A DNA stretch of 64,000 nucleotides from Micromonospora purpureochromogenes (GCF_900091515.1 NZ_LT607410.1:5084001-5148000); one strand, 5' to 3'. Counted from the first letter of the stretch, positions 21,055-31,772 are shown. Notes: generated by a model not told the origin, from the sequence alone. Program-made: numbers and translations.

Positions 21055-24000
21055 GCGCCCCCACCCGGCCCGCCGGCCCCACCCGCCGGTCCACCGGCCG
21101 GCGCGCGACCGCGGCAACGGCGGTCGTGGACTGCCTGCACCGGATGGTGGCCGCGCAGGCCGCCCGGACCCCGGAGGCGGAGGCGGTCCGGTACGGCGAC
21201 CGCGCCCTGTCCTACCGCGAGCTGGACGAGGCGGCCAACCGGCTGGCCCGGGTGCTGCTCCAGCGTGGGGTGACCCGGGAGGAGCGGGTCGGCGTCTGCC
21301 TGCCGCGTACGCCGGAGCTGGTGGTGGCCCTGCTCGCCGTGCTCAAGGCCGGCGCCTGCTACGTCCCGCTGGACCCGGCGTACCCGCCGGCCCGGGTGGC
21401 CTTCATGACCGCCGACTCCGGCGTGCGGCTGGTGCTGACCCGCGCCGACCTCGCCGACCGGTTCCCCGACAGCGCCCTCCCGGTCGACCGGCTCGACCCG
21501 GGCGGGGACGGCACCGACCCGGCGGTGGCGGCGACCCCGGCGGACCTGGCGTACGTCATCTACACCTCCGGCTCCACCGGGCGGCCCAAGGGCGTGGCCA
21601 TCGAGCACCGCTCGGCGTCGGTGCTCATGCACTGGGTGCGGCAGGCCTTCGACGACACCGAACTGGGCGGGATGCTCGCCGCCACCTCGGTCTGCTTCGA
21701 CCTGTCCACCTTCGAGATCTTCGGCCCGCTCTGCTGGGGCGGCCGGGTGCTGCTCGTCGACGACGTGCTCGCGCTCGCCGCTCCGGGGGCGGACCGGCTG
21801 CCCGTCACCCTGGTCAACACCGTTCCCTCCGCGATGGGCGAGCTGCTCACCGCGGACGCCCTGCCGGCGAGCGTGCGTACGGTCTGCCTGGCCGGCGAGC
21901 CGCTCACCGCCGCGCTGGCCGCCCGGGTCTGGTCCCGCCGGCAGGTACGCCGGCTCTGCAACCTCTACGGCCCGTCCGAGGACACCACCTACTCCACCTG
22001 GGCGGAGGTGCCGCCGGACGGCGGGGACCCGCCGATCGGCCGCCCGCTGCCGCAGACCCGCGCCTACCTCCTCGACCCCGACGGGCAGCCGGTCCCGCCG
22101 GGCGAGCCGGGCGAGCTGCACCTGGCCGGGGCGGGCCTGGCCCGGGGCTATCTCGACCGGCCGGAGGAGACCCGGGCCCGGTTCCTGCCCGACCCGTTCC
22201 GCCCCGGCGAGCGGATGTACCGCACCGGGGACCGGGTCCGGCTGCGGCCGGACGGGCAGTTGGCGTACCTGGGCCGGCTCGACGACCAGGTGAAGCTGCG
22301 GGGCTACCGGATCGAGCTGGGTGAGGTCTCCGCCCGCCTCGCCGCCCTGCCCGGGGTGCGCGAGGCGACCGCCGCCGTCCGGGAAGGACCGAGCGGGGAC
22401 CGGCTGCTGGTCGGCTACCTGGTCGGCGAGCGGCGTGCCGACGTACGGGCCCGGCTGGCCGAGGTGCTCCCCGCGCCGCTGGTCCCGGCGACCGTGGTCT
22501 GGCTGGACCGGCTGCCCACCCTGCCGAACGGCAAGGTGGACCGGTCCGCCCTGCCCGCCCCCACCCTCGGCGACGATACCGGGCCCGACCCCGGACCGCT
22601 CGACGGCACGGCCGGCACCGTGGCGGCGGTCTGGCATGAGCTGCTCGGCGTGCCGGTCCGCGACGCCGACAGCGACTTCCTCGCCCTCGGCGGCGACTCC
22701 CTGCTCGCGGTCCGCTGCGCCACCCGGCTGGCCGCCGCGACCGGCCGGCCGGTCCGACCGGGCGACCTCTTCGCCTACCCGACCGTCGCCGCGTTGGCCG
22801 CCCACGTCGACGGGCTGGCCGTCGACCCGGCGTCGGTCGGGGAGCCGGCCGGCCCGGTACCGGCCGGTCCCGCGCCGCTCTCCGCCGCGCAGACCCGGCT
22901 GTGGTTCCTGCACCGGCTCGACCCGGCCGACACCTCCTACCTGCTGGCCTTCGCGGTCCGGTTCGCCGCGCCGCTGGACCCGGACCGGCTGGCCCGGGCG
23001 CTGCGTCGGGTGGTCGACCGGCATCCGGCCCTGCGCACGGTCTTCCCCACCGGCCCCGAGGGTCCGGTGCAGCTCGTCCACCCCCGCACCGATCCGGCGC
23101 CGGTCGTCGCGCCGCCCGATCAGGGCATGCCGCTCGACGGGCGGCTCACCCGGCTCGCCGCCGAGGCCACCCGGTCCCCCATGGACCTGGCGGCCGGCCC
23201 GCTGCTCCGCGCCCACCTGGTACCGGACGACACCGGCCGCGCGGTGGCGCTGCTGCTGGTGATCCACCACATCGTCTGCGACGACTGGTCGTTCGGCGTG
23301 ATCGTCCGGGACCTCGCCGGGGCGTACGACGCCGAGGGCGTTGGCGGGACGGGCGCGGAGAGTCCGGCGGTCGGCCCGGCGGCGCTCGCCCTGGCGCAGC
23401 GGGACTGGCTCGCCGGGCCGGTCGGCCGGCAGGCGGTGACCGACGTGCTGGACGAGCTGCGCGCCGCACCGGACCTGCTCGACCTGCCCGCCGCCCCGCC
23501 CGGGCCGCGCCGACCTGCCTCGCCCGGGCCACGCCGACCCGGCCCGACCGGTGCCCAGCCTGACGAACACCCGCCGTCCGGGCGCCGGCCCGGCGACAAC
23601 CCTCCCGCCGGCGCCGCCCTGCGGACCACGGTGGACGCCGACACCGCCGAGGCGGTACGCGAGCTGGCCCGGGCCGAGCGGGTCAGCCTGCACATGGTCG
23701 GGCTGGCCGCCTTCGCCACCCTGCTCGGCACGGCCACCGGCCGGCACGACCTGCTGATCGGCGTGGCCTTCGCCGGCCGGACCAGCGTCGCCGCCGAGCA
23801 GAGCGTCGGCTGCTACGTCAACACGCTGCCGCTGCGGCTGCGTCCCGCCCCCGACCGCCGCTTCGCCGACCTGCTCGACGAGGCCCGCCGGGTCACCCTG
23901 TTCGCCGCGGCCCACCAGGACGTCCCCTTCGACCTGCTGGTCGAACGACTCCGACCCGCCCGCCGGCCGCACCGCAACCCGTTGGTGCAGGTCGCCTTCG

Positions 24001-24278
24001 GCGTGCAGAACGCCCCGGCGGCCCGGCACCACGACGCGGCCGGTGTCGAGTTCACCGGCGTGGAGCTGACCCCGGACACCGCCCGGCTCGACCTGACCCT
24101 CTGGCTCGACGAGCGGCGGGACGGGCTGGCGGCGCTCTGGACGTACCGCACCGACCTGTTCGACCACGACGGGGTGGTCGCGTGGCACCGCCGGTTCACC
24201 GCGCTGCTGCGTACCGCCGCCGTCGACCCCCGGCGCAGTCTGGCCGACTGCGTCGACACCGCTGGGAGTGACAGATGA
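21051..24278 (+). CDS. NRPS, A-T-C, predicted alanine-activating (AmbB-like)
   Basis: A 1075-residue synthetase with an A domain at about 23-525 (core YTSGSTGRPKG, YGPSEDTTY, YRTGD, NGKVD), T at about 515-585 (Ser550 in LGGDSLL), and C at 605-1070 with HHIVCDD (H739-D745), where Asp replaces the usual final Gly. The hand-read binding-pocket code is DLFNCALTYK, one position from the classic Ala code DLFNNALTYK. A stand-alone A-T-C protein starting with A is an initiation module. A-T-C loading Ala is the architecture and specificity of AmbB in AMB biosynthesis. The C domain carries a Pro/Gly/Arg-rich insert near residues 810-860. GTG 21051 overlaps the previous stop by 4 bp and the stop overlaps the next ATG. 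Confidence 0.92.
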
Positions 24279-25342
24279 CTGAGCAGACCCGGGTCGCGCG
24301 GCCCATCCCTCGTCGCGGCCGTGACCGGAACCTGGTGGACGTCCACCCCGACTGGCCCGACGGCCCACTGCCGGCGCTGGTCCGGGCAGGAGTGCCCGAC
24401 GTCGACCTGGCCGGCTGGCTGGCCGGCCACCGCGACGAGGTCGACGAGCTGGCCCGCCGGGCGGGGGCAGTGCTGTTCCGCGGCTTCGCCGTGGCCGGCG
24501 CCGGCGACTTCCGCACCGTGATGGCCGCGCTCTCCGACGACGTGCTCTCCTACGGCGAACGCTCCTCACCGCGCAGCCAGGTCGCCGAGGGGGTGTACAC
24601 CTCCACCGAGCACCCGGCCGACCAGCCGATCGTGCTGCACAACGAGCAGTCGTACACGGTGAACTGGCCGCTGCGCATCGTGTTCCACTGCGAGGTGGCG
24701 CCGGCCGCCGGTGGGCGTACCCCGCTGGCGGACAGCCGCCGGGTGCTCGCCCGGCTCCGCCCGGAGACCGTCGCCGAGTTCGAGCGGCGCGGGGTGCTCT
24801 ACCGGCGCAACTACCTGCCCGGCATCAGCCTGCCCTGGCAGACCGCGTTCCAGACCGGTCGGCGCGACGAGGTGGAGGCGTACTGCGCCCGGGCGCTGAT
24901 CGACGTGGATTGGGTGGGCGAGGCGCAGCTGCGTACCCGGCAGGTCCGCCCGGCGGTACGCCGCCACCCGGTCACCGGGGAGCGGACCTGGTTCAACCAC
25001 GCGCTCTTCTTCCACGTCAGCTCCCTGCCCGAGGACGTCAGCGCCGGCCTGCGGGCCGCCCTCGACGAGGAGGACCTGCCGTACCAGACCGCGTACGGCG
25101 ACGGCACGCCCATTCCAGCCGACGTGCTGGCCGAGCTGCGGGCGGCGTACGCCGCCGAGACCCGCTCCTTCGACTGGCGACCCGGCGACGTGCTGCTGGT
25201 GGAGAACATGCTGGCCGCCCACGCGCGGGAGCCGTTCACCCCGCCCCGGCGGATCCTCACCGCGATGTCCGACCCGGTCGCCGCGCCCGAACTGGCCGAG
25301 GCGGTCCGCTCCGGCACGGCCGCGACGGGAGGCCGGGCGTGA
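24275..25342 (+). CDS. TauD/TfdA-family Fe(II)/2-oxoglutarate oxygenase 1 (AmbC/AmbD-like)
   Basis: A 355-residue TauD-type dioxygenase. The iron ligands are H122-x-E124 (LHNEQSY) and H316 (AAHAREPF), with a conserved Arg in PRRILTAM for the 2-oxoglutarate carboxylate. The VLFRGF strand at about residue 68 is characteristic of the SyrP-like group that acts on carrier-bound or peptidyl substrates. It starts at an ATGA overlap with the NRPS. With its tandem paralogue it matches the AmbC/AmbD pair, which oxidise the glutamyl residue of the Ala-Glu-Ala intermediate. Which of the two genes here does which step cannot be told from sequence. Confidence 0.9.
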   Translation: MTEQTRVARPIPRRGRDRNLVDVHPDWPDGPLPALVRAGVPDVDLAGWLAGHRDEVDELARRAGAVLFRGFAVAGAGDFRTVMAALSDDVLSYGERSSPRSQVAEGVYTSTEHPADQPIVLHNEQSYTVNWPLRIVFHCEVAPAAGGRTPLADSRRVLARLRPETVAEFERRGVLYRRNYLPGISLPWQTAFQTGRRDEVEAYCARALIDVDWVGEAQLRTRQVRPAVRRHPVTGERTWFNHALFFHVSSLPEDVSAGLRAALDEEDLPYQTAYGDGTPIPADVLAELRAAYAAETRSFDWRPGDVLLVENMLAAHAREPFTPPRRILTAMSDPVAAPELAEAVRSGTAATGGRA

Positions 25343-26415
25343 GCGCGAGGAGTGAGCCGGGCCTGCGAGCCCCGCAGTCGCGAACGAAAGATGGCGGCGT
25401 GAGCGGGCCGGCCCCGCGTCGGCGCGGTACCGGCGCGGTCGCCTCGCCGGTGTCCCGGCGGGTGCTCGTGGACGAGGAGTTCGTGCTGCTCGTCGAGGCG
25501 GCCGTTCCCGACCTCGACCTGGCCGGCTGGCTGGCCGGCCGGCGCGAGGAGCTGCTGCGGGACCTGGACCGCCACGGCGCGGTGTTCTTCCGCGGCTTCG
25601 AGGTGCGCACCGCCGACGACTTCGGCCAGGCCGCCCGGGCGGTCAGGCCGGACCTGCTCGGCTACCTGGAGCGGGCCGCCCCGCGCCACGAGGTCGCCGA
25701 CCGGGTGTTCACCTCCACCGAGTTCAACGCCGAGCAGTGGATTCCGCTGCACCACGAGATGTCCTACTCGCACAACTGGCCCACCCACCTCTACTTCTGG
25801 TGCGAGCAGCCGGCCACCGGCAGCGGCGGGGCGACCCCGCTGGCCAGCGAGCGGGTCATCACGCCGCTGATCCCGGCCGAGGTGCGGGAGCGGTTCCTCC
25901 GCTCGGGCGTCTGCTACGTGCGCAACTACGGCCCGCACCTGGACCTGCCCTGGCAGGAGGCGTTCCAGACCACCGACCGGGCGGAGGTGGAGGCGTACTG
26001 CGCCGCCTCGGCGACCGAGTTCACCTGGCTGGGCTCGGACGGGCTGCGGACCCGGGCGCGGCGGCAGGCGGTCGCCACCCACCCGCGTACCGGGGAGACG
26101 GTCTGGTTCAACCACGCCCACCTGTTCCACGTCTCCAACATGCCGGCGGAGGTGTCCGGCGCGCTGCTGCGCGAGTACGGCCCGGACGGGCTGCCCCGCA
26201 ACGCGTACTACGGCGACGGCGAGCCGATCCCCGACGAGGTGGTCACCGGCATCCGCGAGCTGTACCGGCGGCACGCCGTCTCGGTGCCCTGGCAGCGCGG
26301 CGACGTGCTGGTGGTGGACAACTTCCTGGCCACCCACGGGCGCGAGCCCTTCAGCGGCGACCGGCAGATCCTCGTCGCCATGTCCGATCTCTACGTCAAC
26401 CGGAGTGTGCGGTGA
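25339..26415 (+). CDS. TauD/TfdA-family Fe(II)/2-oxoglutarate oxygenase 2 (AmbC/AmbD-like)
   Basis: A tandem paralogue of the preceding oxygenase, 358 residues from GTG 25339. Iron ligands H138-x-E140 (LHHEMSY) and H333 (ATHGREPF); strand VFFRGF near residue 80. Both proteins share DLAGWLAG, LPWQ.AFQT and WFNHA segments, indicating duplication and divergence. The GTG at 25339 overlaps the preceding stop (GTGA), but the catalytic fold does not clearly begin until about residue 35; GTG 25399 is an alternative start. The intervening roughly 60 bp codes for SARSEPGLRAPQSRTK, which resembles a dispersed repeat seen at gene junctions in related actinobacteria (recollection, not verified). The stop overlaps the GTG of the next gene. 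Confidence 0.88.
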   Translation: MSARSEPGLRAPQSRTKDGGVSGPAPRRRGTGAVASPVSRRVLVDEEFVLLVEAAVPDLDLAGWLAGRREELLRDLDRHGAVFFRGFEVRTADDFGQAARAVRPDLLGYLERAAPRHEVADRVFTSTEFNAEQWIPLHHEMSYSHNWPTHLYFWCEQPATGSGGATPLASERVITPLIPAEVRERFLRSGVCYVRNYGPHLDLPWQEAFQTTDRAEVEAYCAASATEFTWLGSDGLRTRARRQAVATHPRTGETVWFNHAHLFHVSNMPAEVSGALLREYGPDGLPRNAYYGDGEPIPDEVVTGIRELYRRHAVSVPWQRGDVLVVDNFLATHGREPFSGDRQILVAMSDLYVNRSVR

Positions 26416-29400
26416 ACGGGTACCGTCTGTCGCCGACCCAGCGCCTGGCCTGGTCGGGAAAGCAGGATCTCGTCCGGGCCCGGGTCCGGCTCGCCCGGCC
26501 CCTGAACCGGGCGCGGTTGCAGGCCGCCGTCGACACGGTGGTGGCCCGGCACGAGGCGCTGCGGCTGGCCCTGGTGCACCACCCCGGCCTGCGGGTGCCG
26601 TTGCAGGACGTGGACGACAGCCGGGCGGTGGTGGTCGGCGCGCAGGGCGACCTGTCGGTCACCCTCACCGACGACGCCCTGGAGCTGGCCGCCACCCCGC
26701 TGATCGCCGACCCGGCCAGCCTGCGCCTGGTCCTCGCCGACCTGGCCCGCGCCTACACCGGCGAGGCGCTGCCGGACGACCCGGAGGCGTTGCAGTTCCT
26801 CGACGTCGCCGAGTGGCAGCTCGAGGAGCGGGAGCAGGCCCCCGCCCCCGCGCCGACCGCGCCGGCCGCGCGGCTGGTCACCCCGCACGCGGACGACCCG
26901 AGCGCGGTGGTCACCGCCACCGTGCCGGCCGCCGCCCTCGCCGACGCCGCCCGGAGCGCCGGGGTCGAGCCGGCCACCGTGCTCCTCGCCGCCTGGGCCG
27001 TCGCGCTCTCCCGGCGGGCCGAGGCGCCGGACTCCGCCGCCGAGGCGGACCTGGTGCTGGCCCGGTGGAGCGACGGCCGCCAGGCCGCCGGCACCGCCGA
27101 GGTGGTGGGCCCGCTGGGCGGCTACGGCCCGCTGCGGCTGGCGCTGCCGCTGCCCGCCGCCCCCGCCGACCTGCTGGCCCTGGTCCGCGCCGCCGAGGTC
27201 GCCGCCGACGACACGTTCCACCTGGTCGACCCGGTGGACGAGCAGTCCGCGGCGGTCGCCGGGTTCGCGGTGCCGCCCGCCGTGGACCCGGCCACCGTGG
27301 CCGGGCTCGGCGGCCTCGCGGTGGAGGTCGCCACCCCGGCACCCGTCGCCGGTCCGCAGCTCACCGCGCTGACCGACGGCGACCGGGTGACCCTGCGGGT
27401 GGTCGGCGGGCAGTGGCTGCTCGACGCGCTGCTGGCGATCCTGCGCACCCTGCCCGCCGCGCTCACCGAGGGCGTCCCGCCGGCCGTGCTCGGCGACGCC
27501 GAGGCCCGCTGGCTGGCCGACGCGGCCGGGAACCCGTCCGAGGCGTCCGCGCGTACCCTCGTCGACCTGCTCGACGCGGGCCTCGCCGGTGCCGACCAGG
27601 GCGACCGGGCGGTGGTCGCCGCGGACGGCGCGTACAGCGCCGGTGAGCTGCGCGAGCGGGCCGCGCGGGTGGGCGGCGCGCTGGCCGCCCGAGGGCTCTC
27701 CGGCGCCCCGGTCGGGGTGCTGGCCACCCGGTCCCGGGACACCGTCGTGGCGTTCCTCGGCGTGCTGCGGGCCGGCGCGGTGTTCGTCCCGCTGGACCCG
27801 GACGCCCCGGCGCAGCGGCTCGCCGCCCAGGTCCGCGCGGTCGGCGCGGCGGTCGTCGTCGGCGTCGGCGGCCCGGCGACGGTGACGGTCGACGACCTCG
27901 TGGCGGCCGGTGGCCAACCGCCCGCCGCGGTGCCCACCCCGACCGACCCGGCGTACGTGATCTTCACCTCCGGCTCCACCGGCACGCCCCGTCCGGTGCA
28001 GGTGTCGCACGGCGCCGCCGCGCACCTGGCCGAAGCCCTGGAGCGGACCGTGTACGCGGACAGCCGCCCGGGACTGCGGGTGGCGGTGAACGCCCCGCTC
28101 ACCTTCGACGCGTCGGTGAAGCAGCTCGTGCAGCTCGGCCACGGCCGCAGCCTCTACCTGGTGCCCGAGGAGGTCCGGCGGGACGGGGCGGCGCTGGCCG
28201 CCGCGCTCGCCGACCACGGCGTCGACGTGCTCGACCTGACCCCCTCCCAACTGCGCATCCTGCTCGCCGGGGCGGGCGACGCCCGGCTGCCCGGCCTGCT
28301 GCTGCTCGGTGGCGAGGCCATCGGGGCGGACCTGTGGGAGACGGTCGCGGCGCTGCCCGGCGTCCACGCGGTCAACCTGTACGGCCCGACCGAGTGCACG
28401 GTGGACACCAGCGCGGCCGAGGTGCGCGCCGGGGACGCCCCGACCATCGGTCGGCCGCTGCCCGGCGTCGGGGTCTGGGTGCTCGACGAGCGGCTTCGGC
28501 CGGTGCCGCCGGGCGTGGCCGGCGAACTCTGTGTCAGCGGGCCGCAGCTCGCCGACGGGTACCTGGGCGACCCGGAGACCACCGCGCGCCGGTTCGTGTC
28601 GGTGGCCCTGCCGTCCGGCCGCACCGAACGGGTGTACCGCACCGGCGACCGGGTCCGCTTCGACGCCGACCTGCGGCTGCGCTACCTGGGTCGGCTGGAC
28701 GACCAGGTGAAGATCCACGGCTTCCGGGTGGAGCCGGGCGAGGTCGCCGCGGTCCTGCGCGAGCACCCGGAGGTCGCCGACGCCGCCGTGGTGGCCCGCG
28801 ACGACGACGGGCACGGCGACCGGCTCGTCGCCTACGTCCGGCCGGGTGCCGCCGCCACCGTGGCCGTCGACGTCGAGCGGGTGGCCGGGATCAACCGGCA
28901 CGAGACCCGTTACCTGTACGACGAGATCTTCGTCCAGCAGGTCTACCTGCGCGACGGCATTGTGCTGCGGCCCGGGGCGACCGTGCTCGACGTGGGCGCG
29001 AACATCGGCATGTTCTCGCTCTTCGTGCACACCGTCTGCCCGGACGCGACGATCCACGCGTTCGAGCCGGTGCCCTCGGTGGCCGACGTGCTGCGGCGCA
29101 ACGTCGCCGAGTTCGGCGTACCGGCCACGGTGCACTCCTTCGGGTTGTCCCGGGCGGCCGGGGAGGTGTCGTTCACCTACTACCCGGGTTACTCGATGAT
29201 GTCCGGCCACGCCGCGTACGCCGACCCGGACGCCGAGGTGGCGGTGATCAAGCGGTACCTCGCCAACGAGCGGGACGCCGGCGCGGACGAGCGGGACGTC
29301 CTGCTCGACCGGGCCGACGAACTGCTCGCGGAGCGCTTCGCCGGACGGGAGCTCACCGTGCCGGTCCGGCCGCTGTCGGCCGTCCTCGACGAGCTCGCGC

Positions 29401-31703
29401 CGGACCGGATCGACCTGCTGAAGATCGACGTGCAGCGCGCCGAGGCGGACGTGCTCGCCGGGCTGGCGGACCGGCACTGGCCGCTGGTCGCGCAGGTCGC
29501 CATGGAGGTGCACGACGCGGCCGGCACCGACACCGAGGGCCGGCTGGACGAGCTGACCCGCCTGCTCACCGAGCGCGGCTTCGACGTCGTCACCCGACAG
29601 GACGACCTGCTCGCCGGCACCGACCGGCACACCCTGCACGCCGTGCGTCCCGAGTACGCCGCCGATCCGCGCCCGGCGGTGGTCGTCCCGGCGGGGCCGG
29701 CGGCCGGCCCGCTGGACGAGCGCCTGACCGGCTGGCTGGCCGACCGGCTCCCGGCCCACCTGGTCCCGGCCGCGGTGGTGCTCGTCGACGCGCTGCCGCT
29801 GACCCGCAACGGCAAGCTCGACCGGGCGGCGCTGCCCGCGCCCCGCCTCGACCGGCCCCGGGACAGCGCGGCGGTGGCGCCCGCCGGCCGGGCCGAGGAG
29901 ATCCTGGTCGAGGCGTGGCGCGAGGTCCTCGGGGTGGCCACCGTCGGCGTCACCGACAGCTTCTTCGCCCTCGGTGGCGACTCCATCCGCAGCATCCAGA
30001 TGCAGGTGGCGGCGAACAGGCGGGGGTTGTCCTTCCGACTCAGCGACATCTTCACGTACCAGTCGATCCGGGAGCTGGTCACGCACGGGGAGATCACCCT
30101 GGACGGGGCCCCGCCGGTCGCGGAGGCCGGGCAGGCCGCGCCCTTCGCGCTGGTCGCCCCCGCCGACCGGGAGCTGCTGCCCGCCGGGCTCGCCGACGCG
30201 TACCCGATGACCGCTCTTCAACAGGGCATGGTCTACCACTGCGAGCTGACCGGCGACCCGGCGATGTACCACAACGTCACCGCGCACCGGATCGCCGCGC
30301 CGCTGGACGCGGCGGCGCTGCGGCGCGCGCTGGCCGGTCTGGTGGCCGCCCATCCGGTGCTGCGCACCCGGTTCGCGCTCGGCGCGTACTCCGAGCCGTT
30401 GCAGCTCGTGCACGCGGACGTGCCGGTGGAGGTGCCGGTGACCGACCTGGCCGACGCCGACCCGCAGGCCCGCCGGGCGCGGGTCGACGACCTGGTGGCG
30501 CAGGAGCGGGTACGCCCCTTCGACTGGGACCGCCCGCCGCTGCTGCGGCTGCACGCCGTCCGGGAGGAGGCCGACGCGTTCACCCTGATCGTCGCCGAGT
30601 GCCACGCCATCCTCGACGGCTGGAGCCTGCACCTCTTCCTCACCGACCTGCTCGCCGCGTACGACCGGAAACGGGCCGGCACGGCCGGCACGGCGGACCC
30701 CGGCCTGCCGTTCCGCGAGTACGTGGCGGCCGAGCGGCACGCCCTGGCCGACCCGGTCACCCGCCGGTTCTGGCTCGACGGCCCCGGCGCGGTGCCGCCG
30801 CTGCTGCTCGGCGGAGCGGACCCGCGGACCACCACCACCCGGCGGATGCCGCTGCCGGCCGACCCGACCGGCGTGGTCGGCGCGGCGGCCCGGACCGCCG
30901 GGGTGCCGGTCAAGTCCTGGCTGCTCGCCATGCACCTGCGGCTGATCGGCGAGCTTGCCGGCCGGGACGACGTGGTCAGCGGGCTGGTGGTCGGTGGCCG
31001 GCCGGAGGGCGAGGGCAGCGACGCCACCCTCGGGCTGTTCCTGAACACCCTGCCGGTGAGCGTGCAGCTGGGTACCCGGTCGGTGGTCGAGCTGGCCACC
31101 GAGGTGTGGCGGGCGGAGCGGGAACTGATGGGGCAGCACCGCTTCCCGCTCGCCGAGATCGTCCGGGCCGGTGCCGCCGGCCCCCGCTTCGACCACTTCT
31201 TCAACTGGACCCACTTCCCGAACCGGCCGGCCGGCGGCGGCAGCCGCATCGTGGACAGTCGGGGCATCACCGTGGACGTGGCGTTCAGCTTCGCCGTCGA
31301 CGCCGAACTGGACGCCGACACCGGCCGCCTCGCCCTCACCGTCCAGTACGACCACCGGCACGTCGCCACGGACCGGGTGGACGCCTTCGCCGACGGCTTC
31401 CGCCGGCTGCTGGCGGCCGACCCGACCGCGCCGCTGCCGGCGGTGGCCACCGGCGGGCCGGCGGCCGACGACGACGCGCGGGCCCGATGGGCGGCCCGGG
31501 TGGCGGCGGCGTGGCAGGAGGTGCTCGGGGTCGCGCCGGCCGACCCGGCGACCGGGTTCCAGGCCGCCGGCGGGGACTCGCTGCGCGCCCTGCGGCTGGT
31601 CACGGTGCTGCGGCAGCGCCACGGCAGCGACCTGACGCTGCCGGAGTTCGTGGCGCTGGGCAGCTACGGTGCTCTGGTGGACCGGGTGGCCCGCGATGCC
31701 TGA
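26412..31703 (+). CDS. NRPS, C*-A-FkbM methyltransferase-T-C-T, predicted glutamate-activating (AmbE-like)
   Basis: A 1763-residue synthetase. Residues 1-365 are a degenerate condensation-like domain in which the HHxxxDG site reads TPLIADP (residues 95-101), so both histidines are lost. The A domain spans 380-1150 (FTSGSTG near 518, YGPTECTVD, NGKLD near 1134) and is interrupted at about 821-1082 by an FkbM-type SAM methyltransferase (DVGANIG at 860, LLKIDVQRAE). Then T (Ser1191), C 1262-1680 with CHAILDG (second His 1398, Asp1402; the first His is Cys), and a final T (Ser1723) with no cognate A domain and no thioesterase. Hand-read A code DAKDLGLVDK, one position from the surfactin Glu code DAKDLGVVDK. 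Domain order and Glu specificity match AmbE, whose FkbM-type region would supply the methoxy group. The unpaired last T probably receives Ala from the A-T-C protein. Confidence 0.92.
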   Translation: MNGYRLSPTQRLAWSGKQDLVRARVRLARPLNRARLQAAVDTVVARHEALRLALVHHPGLRVPLQDVDDSRAVVVGAQGDLSVTLTDDALELAATPLIADPASLRLVLADLARAYTGEALPDDPEALQFLDVAEWQLEEREQAPAPAPTAPAARLVTPHADDPSAVVTATVPAAALADAARSAGVEPATVLLAAWAVALSRRAEAPDSAAEADLVLARWSDGRQAAGTAEVVGPLGGYGPLRLALPLPAAPADLLALVRAAEVAADDTFHLVDPVDEQSAAVAGFAVPPAVDPATVAGLGGLAVEVATPAPVAGPQLTALTDGDRVTLRVVGGQWLLDALLAILRTLPAALTEGVPPAVLGDAEARWLADAAGNPSEASARTLVDLLDAGLAGADQGDRAVVAADGAYSAGELRERAARVGGALAARGLSGAPVGVLATRSRDTVVAFLGVLRAGAVFVPLDPDAPAQRLAAQVRAVGAAVVVGVGGPATVTVDDLVAAGGQPPAAVPTPTDPAYVIFTSGSTGTPRPVQVSHGAAAHLAEALERTVYADSRPGLRVAVNAPLTFDASVKQLVQLGHGRSLYLVPEEVRRDGAALAAALADHGVDVLDLTPSQLRILLAGAGDARLPGLLLLGGEAIGADLWETVAALPGVHAVNLYGPTECTVDTSAAEVRAGDAPTIGRPLPGVGVWVLDERLRPVPPGVAGELCVSGPQLADGYLGDPETTARRFVSVALPSGRTERVYRTGDRVRFDADLRLRYLGRLDDQVKIHGFRVEPGEVAAVLREHPEVADAAVVARDDDGHGDRLVAYVRPGAAATVAVDVERVAGINRHETRYLYDEIFVQQVYLRDGIVLRPGATVLDVGANIGMFSLFVHTVCPDATIHAFEPVPSVADVLRRNVAEFGVPATVHSFGLSRAAGEVSFTYYPGYSMMSGHAAYADPDAEVAVIKRYLANERDAGADERDVLLDRADELLAERFAGRELTVPVRPLSAVLDELAPDRIDLLKIDVQRAEADVLAGLADRHWPLVAQVAMEVHDAAGTDTEGRLDELTRLLTERGFDVVTRQDDLLAGTDRHTLHAVRPEYAADPRPAVVVPAGPAAGPLDERLTGWLADRLPAHLVPAAVVLVDALPLTRNGKLDRAALPAPRLDRPRDSAAVAPAGRAEEILVEAWREVLGVATVGVTDSFFALGGDSIRSIQMQVAANRRGLSFRLSDIFTYQSIRELVTHGEITLDGAPPVAEAGQAAPFALVAPADRELLPAGLADAYPMTALQQGMVYHCELTGDPAMYHNVTAHRIAAPLDAAALRRALAGLVAAHPVLRTRFALGAYSEPLQLVHADVPVEVPVTDLADADPQARRARVDDLVAQERVRPFDWDRPPLLRLHAVREEADAFTLIVAECHAILDGWSLHLFLTDLLAAYDRKRAGTAGTADPGLPFREYVAAERHALADPVTRRFWLDGPGAVPPLLLGGADPRTTTTRRMPLPADPTGVVGAAARTAGVPVKSWLLAMHLRLIGELAGRDDVVSGLVVGGRPEGEGSDATLGLFLNTLPVSVQLGTRSVVELATEVWRAERELMGQHRFPLAEIVRAGAAGPRFDHFFNWTHFPNRPAGGGSRIVDSRGITVDVAFSFAVDAELDADTGRLALTVQYDHRHVATDRVDAFADGFRRLLAADPTAPLPAVATGGPAADDDARARWAARVAAAWQEVLGVAPADPATGFQAAGGDSLRALRLVTVLRQRHGSDLTLPEFVALGSYGALVDRVARDA

Positions 31704-31772
31704 CAACCCGCGGCCGGTGGTCCGGGCCCCGGTCGGCTGACCCGGCGCGTACAACCCGCGAGAGGAGCATCT

